A DNA stretch of 20,000 bases from Actinidia chinensis (Eukaryota > Streptophyta > Magnoliopsida > Ericales > Actinidiaceae), in the NCBI GenBank assembly GCA_009663005.1, contig CM018893.1, positions 9,524,607 to 9,544,606 on the forward strand, read 5' to 3'. Each line of letters begins with the position of its first letter. Position 1 is the first letter of the stretch. Below the pieces are notes generated by a model. That model was not told where the DNA came from and made no database searches. It saw nothing but the letters and a program-made list of their open reading frames with translations. Made by a program: the position numbers and the translations under genes. Of this stretch, positions 9,441-19,130 are shown in pieces.

Positions 9441-9676
9441 GGGAGCTGTTGAACTCACTATGAACGCAGATCACAGAGCCTGGGGTTGTATGAACCACAA
9501 TGAGAGCATTTGGAGAGAGCCAGTGGAAGGAAGGGTTCCTCTTTCCACATCATTGAATAACATACCTGGAATTTTCTCTGGGGCGAAACAAAATTCGTTA
9601 TCTTGTGACATTGCAAAAAAAAAATGAAGATGTTTGTAAGATGACGAGCAGCGACATAGAAAATAATATTATCAAC

Positions 9677-9748
9677 CTGAGTCCTGCCAGAATTATCATC
9701 TGGGATTGTCTCCTCCGCCAAAAGAGCATCTAACATTACAAAATACAC
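9677..9748 (-). other. Best candidate exon inside the CACTA cargo (72 nt)
   Basis: Exactly 24 codons without a stop between ...TCTTCAG and GTTGAT splice consensus sites on the minus strand. Composition (Glu, Asp, Leu rich, no homopolymers) looks like genuine protein rather than translated AT-rich noise. Family unknown. Confidence 0.35.
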
Positions 9749-11807
9749 CTGAAGATAAACACTCAAAACATTTATGACTGCAACTTACCAGAACAGCACA
9801 ACAAGATGATTCAACTTGCTAAAGGGAAGTAGGATAACATGCAAAATCAATTTGGGCAGTAGACCAGAGGCATGATTTTACTAGACGGTGCCAATTTTCT
9901 CTCTTTAATATTATTGACATATACAGAATCACAGTGGTAGGAATTGTGGGTCAAAATTATTCTTGCAAAACCATTTTCAATGATATATTGAGAGGACGAG
10001 TTGAACTTTCCTGCGAGCAAAGCAAAAAGAGTGTGGACTTTACAAATGAAGATTTCAATATCAAACAAACAAGCATTTTGCTCAAATGGGTGAATGGCTT
10101 TCTTTAGTAGTCTGGCTGGCGTTGTTGCCTCCTTAACTTTTTTTGGGGTTTAATATTGCTGCCTTCTGCAGATTTCCATACGTGACAGATGAACAAAACA
10201 GGGAAAATGCTGATACTTTATAATTAGCTATATAGTCTCCCGATTTGTGCAGGGGAATACAATGCAACAGAGTGGGATCAGTGAAAAGGGAAAGGTGGCG
10301 TTGTCATATAAAAGGTGAAAGCATAGCAATTATTGTTGCCTTTGCAGCAAAGAAAAAAAAACAAGTGAAAAAATTAGTGATGTATGTACGAGCAAGTTTA
10401 TTCATCTTGATATGTTCAAACAAAGATGTTTTAACAATCAATTCAATAACCATGAACAACAGTCAATAAAATACTGAGGAAAAGCCTAAAGTAGAGACCA
10501 AATTATTGAATAGTAAAAGTTCTGTGGTCTTTATGGCAACAGGAATACAGGCAATTCTCATACAAGTAATGTCCCCACCAGAGCACAAACTTCAAGAGCA
10601 GAAAATGCAATTAAAATCAGATTAAAAAATTAGTCACTGACGAAAAGAATTAGAGCTACAGAATGGTCTGTATGTTCTAACTCAGAAAGAAGCTGCAATA
10701 TATCAAACGAATACTTGGGGCCTGTTGGATTTGTACGCTCCACACCACACAAAACAAAGATAAGACTAACTGGTCATAGGCCAAAAAACCATAAACGTTG
10801 GATCTGCAGCCTGTAAGGGAAGAGTAATGAGGTTCAAACAAAATCAAAAGATGCTTGATGGGCAATTGCTGAGATTGAAAGGACGCAATTCTAATGTCCC
10901 AAATTGGGAATCTAAAAAGTCCCAAGTCAAGTAACATTGTCTATATGTTGTCGGATATTATAATTTTGATTTGATTTTTTTGTCTCCTGTTGAATTTTTA
11001 ACAAAATGGGGACTCGAAATTTTCATAACATCAGAACACCTATCAATTCAAAGGGGTACACTAGAACTCTATGTTACACAGGATCGAATAATACACATAG
11101 ATACCACACCTAAAAGAACTGTGCAGTGGGGATAGTTCTAAAAGTATGTGTTTTGTTTGATGTAGTTTCAGTTCGGTTTCTGCCAAAACAATATTCAAAA
11201 ATATTTTTTGAGAACAAAAATATTCAGTTTTATCATATTGTATGCCATTTTAGTAGAAGTGAGTTTTGGAATTTGAAAACTTCCTTTTAATATTTGATTA
11301 AAAATGAGTTTTTTTTTTTCTCAAAAAGAATCCTAAAACAAGCTTTGAAAAATCATTAACCAAACGAACTTATAAAAGTTATGATTCTGAAAACAACAAT
11401 CAAAGGTAGCCTTAGATGTAGATGCTTTGAACAAAATCTACTTGCATATTTCATGTTTCAAACTCATAATGCTCAAGTTGCAAATTATGGAGCAACTTTG
11501 GTAGTATTGGGCCAAATACCCGCCTTTATTAATATGACAAAACAGATATGTAAATCACAAAAACAAGTGGGACTCAATCTGAAAACACAAGTCGTACCCA
11601 CAGTCCCCACACCAACCAAATCCCTCCAAAAAAAACAACACACATTAACTTATTGCTCTCAGATTTTTGATTCTAAGAAAAAATGTAAAACAAAATTAAC
11701 TGTGAGAAAATAGAACATAAATGGAGAGAGACACATGTGTAGGTATTGCAAAAATGGAAGAAGAGAACGTAGAGTAAAAGAAAAAATAAATGGAGATAGA
11801 GAGACTA

Positions 11808-11860
11808 TATACACACATAAAAGACTATATACACACATATACACACATAAAAACATGGTA
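11808..11860. repeat. Short tandem repeat, ACTATATACACACATA-type
   Basis: GACTATATACACACATAAAA is followed by GACTATATACACACATATAC and ACACATAAAAAC, a simple imperfect tandem duplication inside the CACTA interior (possible first intron of the captured fragment). Confidence 0.6.
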
Positions 11861-12129
11861 ATTTCTCATACAAAATTACGAGAATGATAAAATTAGTCGA
11901 TAAATTTACGAGAGTGAATAAATCACGATCACAAGAATAGAATGATCACAATCTCAGACTTTCTAAAAACATAAACAAAAACCCTAGATCTAACGCAGAG
12001 AGAGAGGGAGAAATACCTCAGGTTAGATTTGTCGTCGAAGTCGCCGTCCCTCACCACCACTGTTGGTCGCGATCCCCTTGCGCCTCTCTCTCTCTCTATT
12101 TTCCTACTAAACGTGATGCACTATACGTG

Positions 12130-12660
12130 TATCAGTTGGTATAATTATTTTTCTTCTTTTTTCTTTTTTCATTTTCTTTCTTCTTTTTTTTTTGCTATAC
12201 GTGTACGTGTATTTTTTATATATTTATATAACCAGGTCATATACGTTTGTTTTTATATTTTTTATATGTTTATATGTTTATATAAACAAGTTTATATCAA
12301 GTGGCATTTTATGAAGATTTCTTCAAGTACCTGAAACAGATCAATGAACTGTATCATCGATAAGAGATGCTATCAGAAAACAAAGAGAAATTACTGTATA
12401 AAAAAATAAATATATATGTTTATATATATATATATTCTTTTTATATTCCTTTTTTTCTCAATCATTTTATTTTTTCTTTCTTTTTAATATTTTTTTATAT
12501 TATATAGTGAAAGGTACCTGATTTTTTTTGTGTTTTAATTTTCTTTTTCCATCATTTCTTTTTTTTTCTCTTGTATCTTCTATTATGTTGTACAGTTGTA
12601 CATTGTTTCGTTGTATTTTTCTGATTTATTTTATATTCGTTTTCATTTCCTTCAATCATT
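12130..12660. repeat. Low-complexity T-rich / AT microsatellite region
   Basis: Long pyrimidine-rich runs of T and TTC, (TA)n at about 12411-12436, and repeated ATATGTTTATATG motifs near 12264-12283. Open frames here encode only Phe/Ile/Tyr/Ser-rich noise. Confidence 0.7.
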
Positions 12661-13640
12661 TTCTTTTTGTCCTCCAATCAAGCATTTCCAATCCTTTAAG
12701 AACATTGTTATCGAAATCGATTATAAAAAGGGCTACTATATAGTCAAGTGCGGTGAAAAGAAAAAATGAAAGAAAAAATGAAGAGAAAAAATGGATAGCA
12801 CAACGCCGTAGTAGATCTGATAACATTCCACGAATCCCACCCAAGGCGTTAAAGACTTAAAAAGTAGACACTCGAGCACCACCTGAGTTCGTTTTGGGTG
12901 AGAAGAGAACCGTCGAGTGTTATATATACAGAGTATATCAATTTTTGACCAAAAAAATAGCGTTGATGCATATCGATAGACTATAAGCGGACAAAAAAAG
13001 TAACATCCAAATAATAAAATTGTCCGCTCAAGAAGCATTCTAAACTCCAATCTAGCAAATTTTATGAGAAACAAATAATCAAATACCCCAACAACTTCAA
13101 CGATCTCAATTCATCCCTGATTGTGCACGGTGTGGATACTAAAATCAAGTACAATACATGAACTTAGTTATTATCAATTCATTGAACGAATAAAAATTTT
13201 AAGCTCATTACTAAGTAACTTATTAAATCGCTCGATCTAAACCATGGATTTCAGTTCTCTGTACAGTCATTCATTAGTACCAAAAAGGAGATTTCAGCTG
13301 TCCGGTATGCGTGCATTGGATGAATTTAATGCATCCCTCGGATTAAAGTTTTATACTGGACAACCTGCCCTCACTTGAGTTTTATTTTGGTAATCGAAAC
13401 TGTGTATTGTTACTATCTGGAGTCCACCATTGTACTATAAATAAATTTGATCGGCATATCGGTTGTGGGAATTTAACGACAAGGAATATCATTCAAATAC
13501 TAGTCTACTGTCTCAATCAAAGAGCTTTAATTCTAACTCGATCAACCTCGATCAACACCGAAGTTTTATGAGAACTAATTTAATATTGAAGGCAACAAAA
13601 TCAACGGGTTTGATGTAAAAAGTTTTGGTTTTTGGTAAGA
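12661..13640. other. CACTA interior, right part; no gene identified
   Basis: Mixed AT-rich sequence between the low-complexity stretch and the right subterminal repeats. The block 13090-13380 is less AT-rich and looks like unique DNA, but no protein, RNA or terminal inverted repeats could be recognised. Confidence 0.35.
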
Positions 13641-13659
13641 CCCCCCACCTCTCAACCGC

Positions 13660-14820
13660 CAAACTTTAATAAATTGGGTGACGAAACACTTTTCGCACAC
13701 AAAAAGTTTTCATTTGTGAGAAACTTTCTCCCTATTGGTTTCTCATCATTGGTGAATTATAGAAAACAAAAAAAATTTGTTAAGCAAATATTATTGGGTG
13801 AAAAACAAACTTCCTCATCAATTACTTTCCTTTGTGCTGATTCTTTTTGTCACTGATTAATTTAGACAAGTGAGACCGAAACAAGTTTTTTCACGACCAC
13901 GAAACATTGGGTGATGACAACAACTTTCCTCACCCAAACACTTACCTTTTGTGAGAAAAAAGTTTGTCACCTAATTATTTTAAATAATTTAGGTGACGAA
14001 ATAATTTTTCTCACGCAAAATGAATACATTAGGTGACAAAACAATTTTTCTCACCCAAACACTTACCTTTTGTGAGAAAATATTTTCGTCACCTATTTAT
14101 TTCAAATAATTTAGGTGACAAAACAAGTTTTCTCACGCAAAATGAATACATTGGGTGACAAAACAACTTTCCTCACCTAAGCACTTACCTTTTGTGAGAA
14201 AAATTTTTTGTCACCTATTTGTTTCAAATAATTAGGTGACAAAATAAGTTTTCTAACTCAAAATGAATACATTGGGTGACGAAACAACTTTCCTCACCCA
14301 ACACTTACCTTATGTGAGGAAATATTTTCGCCACCTATTCGTTTTTTATTAAATAATTTGGGAGACGCGAAACAAGTTTTCTCACGCAAAATAAAAATTT
14401 GGTGATGAATTGGAAAGAACTTTTTGACCCCAATAATTACCTTTGTGAGAAAACAAATAGTCACCTATTATTTCAACTACTTTTGTTGACGAAATAGGAT
14501 TTCTCACGCAATCACCTTTCTTTGGTGAGAAATTTTTTGTAGCATATAGTTTAAGTTATAGCGCGCCACAATGAAATAAAGGAAAAATATTAGTGACCAA
14601 AAAAAAGTAAGTCCTCACCTAAACTTTTTTTCGTCCAATTGTTCAGTGACGAACTTTTTGTTTTCCTCACTAATGGACAATATATGGTGACAAAAAATAC
14701 TTGTCACCTTAAATGTTTGTTCTCTCATAATTGATGACGAAAATAATTTTTTTCTCACAAAATAGACATTTTGTGACGAATTTTACCTCGTCGCAGCATT
14801 TCGTCACTGTTTCATATTTT
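13660..14820. repeat. Right subterminal repeats of the CACTA element with ~122-bp tandem array
   Basis: Four full units begin at 13991, 14113, 14234 and 14360 (spacings 122, 121, 126; the next partial unit starts at 14484). Each contains AGGTGACAAAACAAGTTTTC, CTCACGCAAAATGAATACAT, TGGGTGAC...CCTCACC, ACTTACCTTTTGTGAGAAAA and TTTTTGTCACCTATTTGTTT. A half unit starts at 13909 and weaker copies reach back to about 13672. GGTGAC...GTCACC pairs inside each unit can form stem-loops. Known: CACTA transposases bind such subterminal motifs. The order and unit length differ clearly from the scattered motifs at the left end. Confidence 0.85.
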
Positions 14821-14831
14821 TTCTTATAGGG

Positions 14832-14834
14832 CGC
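14832..14834. repeat. CACTA target-site duplication, right copy (CGC)
   Basis: Directly follows the terminal TTATAGGG and matches 7635-7637. Confidence 0.8.
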
Positions 14835-15703
14835 TTCGCTCACCACATCCCATTCATGAATTCCCCATCCCGCTCATTTTCTCTTCCTCCACCACACCCT
14901 AATGCCTCATAGGTTCCCCGAACAACCCTCCAACCACTCTTTGACACTCCTTCCCCTCCTCTAGCCCATTGGCCAACCTCATGCCGGCTTCTCTCTCTCT
15001 CTCACCACACAAAGAGTTATCAGTATTCACGACTCCATAATGGACTGTCGTGGTTCAAGATGTCGCGTCAATACAAACGTGGAATCCACACGTTCCACAT
15101 CATTCTCGGTCCTTCACGGCTTTTTGTACTTCTAAGTAAGCCATGTAAAGGCCTTTTGCATTCGATGCCGAGATTCTAAAAGACCTTCCCACACTAGAAG
15201 GCTGTTGTTCAATCAACCCCCTTCACACCCGACTTTGAGAAATTTGTCTAATGACCAAACAGATTTCTTGAAGCACAAGTTTTTCACTTGGCAATGTCTT
15301 TACAACACCATCAAAGTCATTGAAAGCCCACACCAAGGAACTGATAAGTGACAACAAGGAAACAATGGGTTCATCGGGCGATTACCTCCGGTTGGGCGGT
15401 CCGTAGTGGCTGCACCACCAGGCCGAGTGTTTGGAGTGCCTGACAAACAAGAGCCTAACTCTGCGATATATTTGTCTTTTTGGACAACTTGTTTGAGTGA
15501 TGAGTAAATAAAGAGCTGTCTAATGGGGTTGGAACAAAGGTGGGCATAAGTTTGTGTGGGTCGTAAGAGATGCCAATAAGGAGATGTTTTTTTTTGGAGG
15601 AGAAGAAGGTGTCTGCTTTCCAAAAGGGTTGAAGAGAGAGTAGAAGGGAGGGGCATGGTGGTGAGAGATTGGCACCTCGACTTAAATTTGAGCAACCCTC
15701 ATC
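14835..15703 (+). pseudogene. UDP-glycosyltransferase pseudogene, central piece up to the PSPG box
   Basis: Continues the frame cut by the CACTA element: LRSPHPIHEFPIP at the junction, then in shifting frames TTLQPLFD, HDSIM, VVQDVASI (about 15023-15080), FDAEILKDLPTLEGC (about 15162-15206), GNVFTTPSKSLKA, a frame giving IYLSFWTTCLSDE, and EERVEGRGMVVRDW ending at 15672. The same succession (LQPxFDAS, HDSLMASVVQDVAS, AEILKDVPSLEGCF, NTSRVIEGPY, VIYVSFGTTT, WVVRDA, RGMVVRDWAPQ) is found in zeatin O-glucosyltransferases. At least four stops (two near 15135-15150) and several frameshifts occur. W at 15670-15672 is the first residue of the PSPG UDP-sugar-binding box; after about ten more codons the sequence diverges. 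Confidence 0.85.
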
Positions 15704-16514
15704 GTTAACTCAGATTTTTGGACCTAAAAAAATGCTTTTTGAGTAAAATAGCAAATAGGTTACCACAAGTTGCTTACATATACTTTTTAAAAAAAAAAAA
15801 TATTACGTGAATTCGAAAATATAAAATCTGATCTTTTAAGTTAATAATTAATAATTTAGCCAAGTCCAGTTTAGGACAAGAACATTTATGACAGTACTAA
15901 CCAAAAGAAACACTCCTGCAAGCTACTTTTGAAAGAAAAACAAATAGTGGGCCTAATATAAAAATAGAACTAGGTAGGGCCCTAGATTTTAGTTGAATCT
16001 TAGCGACTACTTTGCCAACTTATGCTCAGGTCGACCAGCCAGAAAAAATTATACGGTGGACTAAGATGGTTGTCTACCTTAGATGGCTGTCTACCTTGAT
16101 CTCGATCACTCGGGGTTAGTTAGGTATAAAAAGTAAAGCATGATTTCTTAACATTTTTCATAGCTTTTTTTTGGGGGGGGGGAAAAAACGTAGGTGATCT
16201 GGCAAATGGGCATCAAGGTCACCCCAAAGTTTTTAAAAATCACAGATTTATATAAATATTAGCATTAATATTTTAAAACTATGTAAATTCATCACCCCCA
16301 AGTTGAATTAGTATTGTATGTTGAGCTTAAGTACGAATTCAGTGTTTTTTATATGTACATTAGTCTCTTCAAGGGTAAAATCTTACATCCGTCCCTGTGA
16401 AACCAAAGCAGATATAATGGTCTGAAACTATTGGTAGTTTACATGTAATTTGTAATTCTGAATGTATATGTTTTTCCCAGGAAGTATACCACACTTTGTA
16501 TTGACAAGTAATGT
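15704..16514. other. ~0.8-kb interruption inside the UGT PSPG box
   Basis: Non-coding, with an A12 run at 15788, a G10 run near 16164 and stops in all frames. It separates the PSPG start from its HCGWNS core. It may be an insertion or, less likely, an intron: the right side has an acceptor-like TTTTTCCCAG near 16473-16482, but genes of this UGT group are usually intronless. A hAT-like terminus lies at 16373-16397. Clean boundaries and a target duplication were not found. Confidence 0.5.
16200..16397 (-). mobile_element. Possible hAT-type transposon end (fragment)
   Basis: Read on the minus strand the end is CAGGGACGGATGTAAGATTT, resembling the CAGGGGCGGA / CAGTGGCGGATC ends of plant hAT elements. 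No partner terminus or 8-bp duplication of the following TGAAACCA was seen upstream, so the other end is missing or too diverged. The start coordinate is approximate. Confidence 0.35.
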
Positions 16515-16849
16515 TTCCAAGCAGTGGTTTTATAACCACTGTGGGTGGAACTCATTCATGGAGAGCAAACCATGGTGTTCCATATTGACATGTCCATGCA
16601 CTCTGAACCGCCTGGAACTCTGTACTGGGTACTACAGCTCAAAATGGCCAGTTCTCAGGACTGGGAGCCCACCGAGATAAGCTGTTCACGTCGTCGATAG
16701 TGAAAAGTTGTGAAGAGGCTGTGGGAACTGAGGGGAGGGTGATCAGGAGGAGGAGGGTGGATTGATTGGCTCCGATGCGGTAAGTCATTGGACCCAAGGC
16801 ACGTTTCTCGGTTGGAGTTGACTCGTTTGTTGCTCATACCACTAGGTGA
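16515..16849 (+). pseudogene. UDP-glycosyltransferase pseudogene, C-terminal piece
   Basis: Reads QWFYNHCGWNSFMES at 16521-16565; HCGWNS (16537-16554) is the core of the plant secondary-product glycosyltransferase box, where His and Trp contact the UDP-sugar. After a frameshift MHSEPP matches the MHSDQP that follows in zeatin O-glucosyltransferases. Further pieces are DWE (VRDW...), a frame giving SSIVKSCEEAVG, VIRRRRVD, and finally FSVGVDSFVAHTTR with TGA at 16847-16849, matching the usual RVELDSFIAHTTR stop of the family. So the true C-terminus of the gene is preserved although several frame changes make it non-functional. Confidence 0.85.
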
Positions 16850-18960
16850 TTTGGTTTGTAACATAAATGGCAACGTGGGTTTCTAAAATCTTTCTGATTA
16901 TGATGTGTTGTACTGCACACTTGTGTACTGTAATGCATTTTTATTTACCTTAAATTATGTTATTGTAATACGATCACTAATTATCGAAAAGGTTCAATTT
17001 TGTGGAAATGGATTCAATCTGTGACTCTGTTACGGATACCAAGTGCTGGTAAGTGTCTAAGTGGCAACTTCAGTTAATTCACATATCTAAGGACACGGAA
17101 ATAGGACAAAATATTCATATTTATTGGTATACTTAATTCTCAGTTTTTACCAACCCAAAATGGGGGTTGCAAGGTGTTATAAATATTCATATTTAGAATT
17201 CGACTTTGATTATAACTATGCATAAACGTCACTATTATGCATAAAAAGTATGCAACTGGGGTTCTTGATATGTTTAGAAATCTATGTAACAGAGAGTTCA
17301 ATAAGAAAAATAAATCAAGTTGACACTGCCCTTACCGTGGGCGCATCTCGGATGAGAAGGGAAACTGATAGACAAATCTGCACGAACACAAACGTCATAA
17401 AATGAAGAATAACTTACAAACAGAATAACAACACTCGAACCCGTATCCTCCTAAAACTAGAGATTTGCTACAACTGTGCATTAACATTGAGCAGTAAAGA
17501 AAACTAACTAGATAAATTGACCGGTGTTAGAATGGTCATAGGAACACAATGCAATCAATCTTTTATCTACTGGCATAAGGTTAGCTTTGCTCAGTTTTTT
17601 GTTTGTTAGTTTAGTTATAAATTTACTAAGCTTTCTATGGAAACTTACACGTGGGACTTGCAAACTGAACCAAAACTGCAAGCTCATGAAAATGTACTCT
17701 AATCAGTATTCAGCAAGGCAAACACTTTTGGAATTGCACGTTGACTTTTCAACTTAATTCTTAACCACCTTCGTATTCCCCTTACCCATCCACTGATTCC
17801 AGGGTTCAGTGGCCTGCTCCCAACTGTATTAGAAAGAGCTACAATGTGCACATCCAATTTGTTCACCCACCTAAATAAGTGGGGAAACAGAGGACCCATG
17901 ATTATGGTTCCGTTATTGGGGACAATTAATATTGTGAAGGTGATGTTCACCCACCTAAATTGAACTCTGAATAAATATCAATACGTGTCTATTGTCTTGG
18001 TGTGTGGACAAAGAAGAAATAGCTTCCAGCCCCAATTTCCATTTGTTTTGATATATGCAAAAGATCGTGCTAAGGTATAAGTATTATAAAGCGTCTGACC
18101 ATTTCTCTCGGATTTGGACTTGAACTCATGGCCAGTCACAAATGAAAACAAATTTTGTTCTTCCACTTGTCAGGTAGGTGAATGAAATCAGACTTTAGTT
18201 GCAAAATATAGGAAATATGGTGCCTAATGTCCTATCTTTTCACATCTCGCATGAGGGTGAATCCAGAGAAGCTAAGACCTTGGGTCTCATTTTTTTCTTA
18301 TGAAGCCGACCATAAGTGAAGTGATCCTTCTAGTCCGAGACGACCAAACAATTAGCTACATAGTAAGGCAAGTAAGGCAAATAAATGTCAAAGTGGAAAT
18401 TCTTCCAAGGCTTCTCAAGCATTACCAAAATTTTACATATTTTAAAAACTTGAAATTTCAAAGTACTTTTTCTCTCCTGCTACCCATTTGAGACTAGCAA
18501 CCAAAATTGAACTGTCCAGGCAAAATATCCCCGGTAAAAATCACACCCCTGACACAATTCTAGATGTGAACTGCATAATATTTCTGGCGGTCATGACAAG
18601 TCCTGCTTAATTTAAAATATCGAATGATTTTGACAGTGAATTCAAAGGTGGCTTATTGAAAACCACGTGCATTTCCTAAGTTTGTATAAGAAAAGTTTGA
18701 AAATGGTTGATGATTCCAGCATATAGGGTCAGCTTTGAGTATGAATGTGTGGATCATTTTAATGTTTAAAGTCTTAATACTGATAATCTCAGAGTAAATA
18801 AAAGTCAACTGACGGCTTAATTAATTGTCTATTCTTATCGATAAACGCACAAATCAAGTTTTGTACTCTTACAAGTTTTCTAGATTAAAATATTTTTTGG
18901 ATAGCGAAATCTTATATGTCATATATTATTACACATTGTTACTTTTAATCTGAGAGTTTT
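16850..18960. other. Downstream AT-rich DNA, no supported gene
   Basis: Begins as the 3' flank of the glycosyltransferase pseudogene. Only short frames are present (up to 83 codons, 17699-17950 minus) without recognisable domains. A 15-base direct repeat, GTTCACCCACCTAAA, occurs at about 17860 and 17945. No RNA gene or transposon termini were recognised. Confidence 0.5.
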
Positions 18961-18962
18961 AA

Positions 18963-18999
18963 AATTTTGGGGGGTATGATTGCGCCCATACCCCCAAAT
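18963..18999. other. G/C-rich inverted repeat (hairpin)
   Basis: TTTTGGGGGGTATG, an 8-base loop ATTGCGCC, then CATACCCCCAAAT. The arms pair over about 12 bp with one bulged G. It stands out in AT-rich surroundings; it may be a transposon end or simply a palindrome. Confidence 0.5.
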
Positions 19000-19120
19000 G
19001 CCGCCCACTTGATCCATCATAGGAAGGTGAAACCACTTATAATCACTTACAATCTTAATGGGTGAGTACAATTAAAGATGGTCAGGTCCCTACTTCCACA
19101 CATCAAACTTCTTCGTCACC

Positions 19121-19130
19121 ATATATAAAC
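19121..19130 (+). promoter_or_regulatory. Promoter-like TATA motif
   Basis: CACCATATATAAACTCAGC is a good plant TATA context, followed about 30 bases later by a CA-containing stretch suited to transcription start. The frames downstream (19195-19407 and others) have no recognisable protein, so a promoter is only a possibility. Confidence 0.25.

Larger units (their letters stand above)
9441..12110 (-). pseudogene. Possible captured host gene fragments with intron/exon structure (unidentified)
   Basis: Read on the minus strand. A leader-like start (about 12110 to 12018; GA-rich, then a frame SRPTVVVRDGDFDDKSNL) ends at a good donor TGAG|GTATTT at 12017/12016, with a telo-box-like CTAGGGTTTTTG just inside the intron. 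Acceptor-like sites follow: CCCTTACAG|GC at 10811/10810 and CTCGCAG|GA at 10011/10010. A well-delimited exon spans 9748-9677: acceptor CTTCAG, 72 nt in one open frame (VYFVMLDALLAEETIPDDNS plus GRTQ), donor CAG|GTTGAT. A GTATGT donor lies near 9567. I do not recognise the protein. Lying wholly inside the CACTA ends, these would be transduplicated host pieces; chance splice-like sites in AT-rich DNA are the main alternative. Confidence 0.35.
7638..14831. mobile_element. CACTA (En/Spm-type) DNA transposon, non-autonomous, 7194 bp
   Basis: Seen: left end CACTACAAGAAA; right end, read on the minus strand, CCCTATAAGAAA, matching at 10 of 12 positions. The flanks carry CGC on both sides. Motifs of the form GGTGACAAAA / TTTTGTCACC in both orientations fill about 600 bp inside the left end and 1.2 kb inside the right end, as expected for subterminal transposase-binding repeats. 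Deleting the element plus one CGC rejoins the glycosyltransferase frame (GWDP to LRSPHPIHEFPIP), independent proof of the boundaries. No CACTA transposase (TnpD/transposase_21-type) frame was recognised. The right terminus reads CCC instead of CAC, so this copy may no longer be mobilisable. Confidence 0.9.

Noticed and set aside
12029..12743. 101- and 71-codon + strand frames with hydrophobic, Phe/Ile-rich products
   Set aside because: They arise from T-rich low-complexity DNA, not from membrane proteins.
13990..14484. CRISPR-like array of regular repeats
   Set aside because: Units are ~122 bp, diverged, contain no spacer/repeat alternation and lie at the end of a plant CACTA transposon.
7638..14831. 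Autonomous CACTA element with transposase
   Set aside because: I looked for conserved transposase motifs such as DGFNPF on both strands in the interior and did not see them; by-eye search could miss a very decayed copy.
15300..15695. 131-codon minus-strand frame
   Set aside because: It is antisense to the glycosyltransferase pseudogene, whose + strand gives recognisable family motifs throughout.
17699..17950. 83-codon minus-strand frame ending in a basic stretch
   Set aside because: Composition is protein-like but I recognise no family, there is no promoter or neighbour context, and the length fits chance.
17860..17959. 15-base direct repeat GTTCACCCACCTAAA, about 85 bp apart
   Set aside because: Too short and without transposon ends in or around it; recorded only as a feature note.
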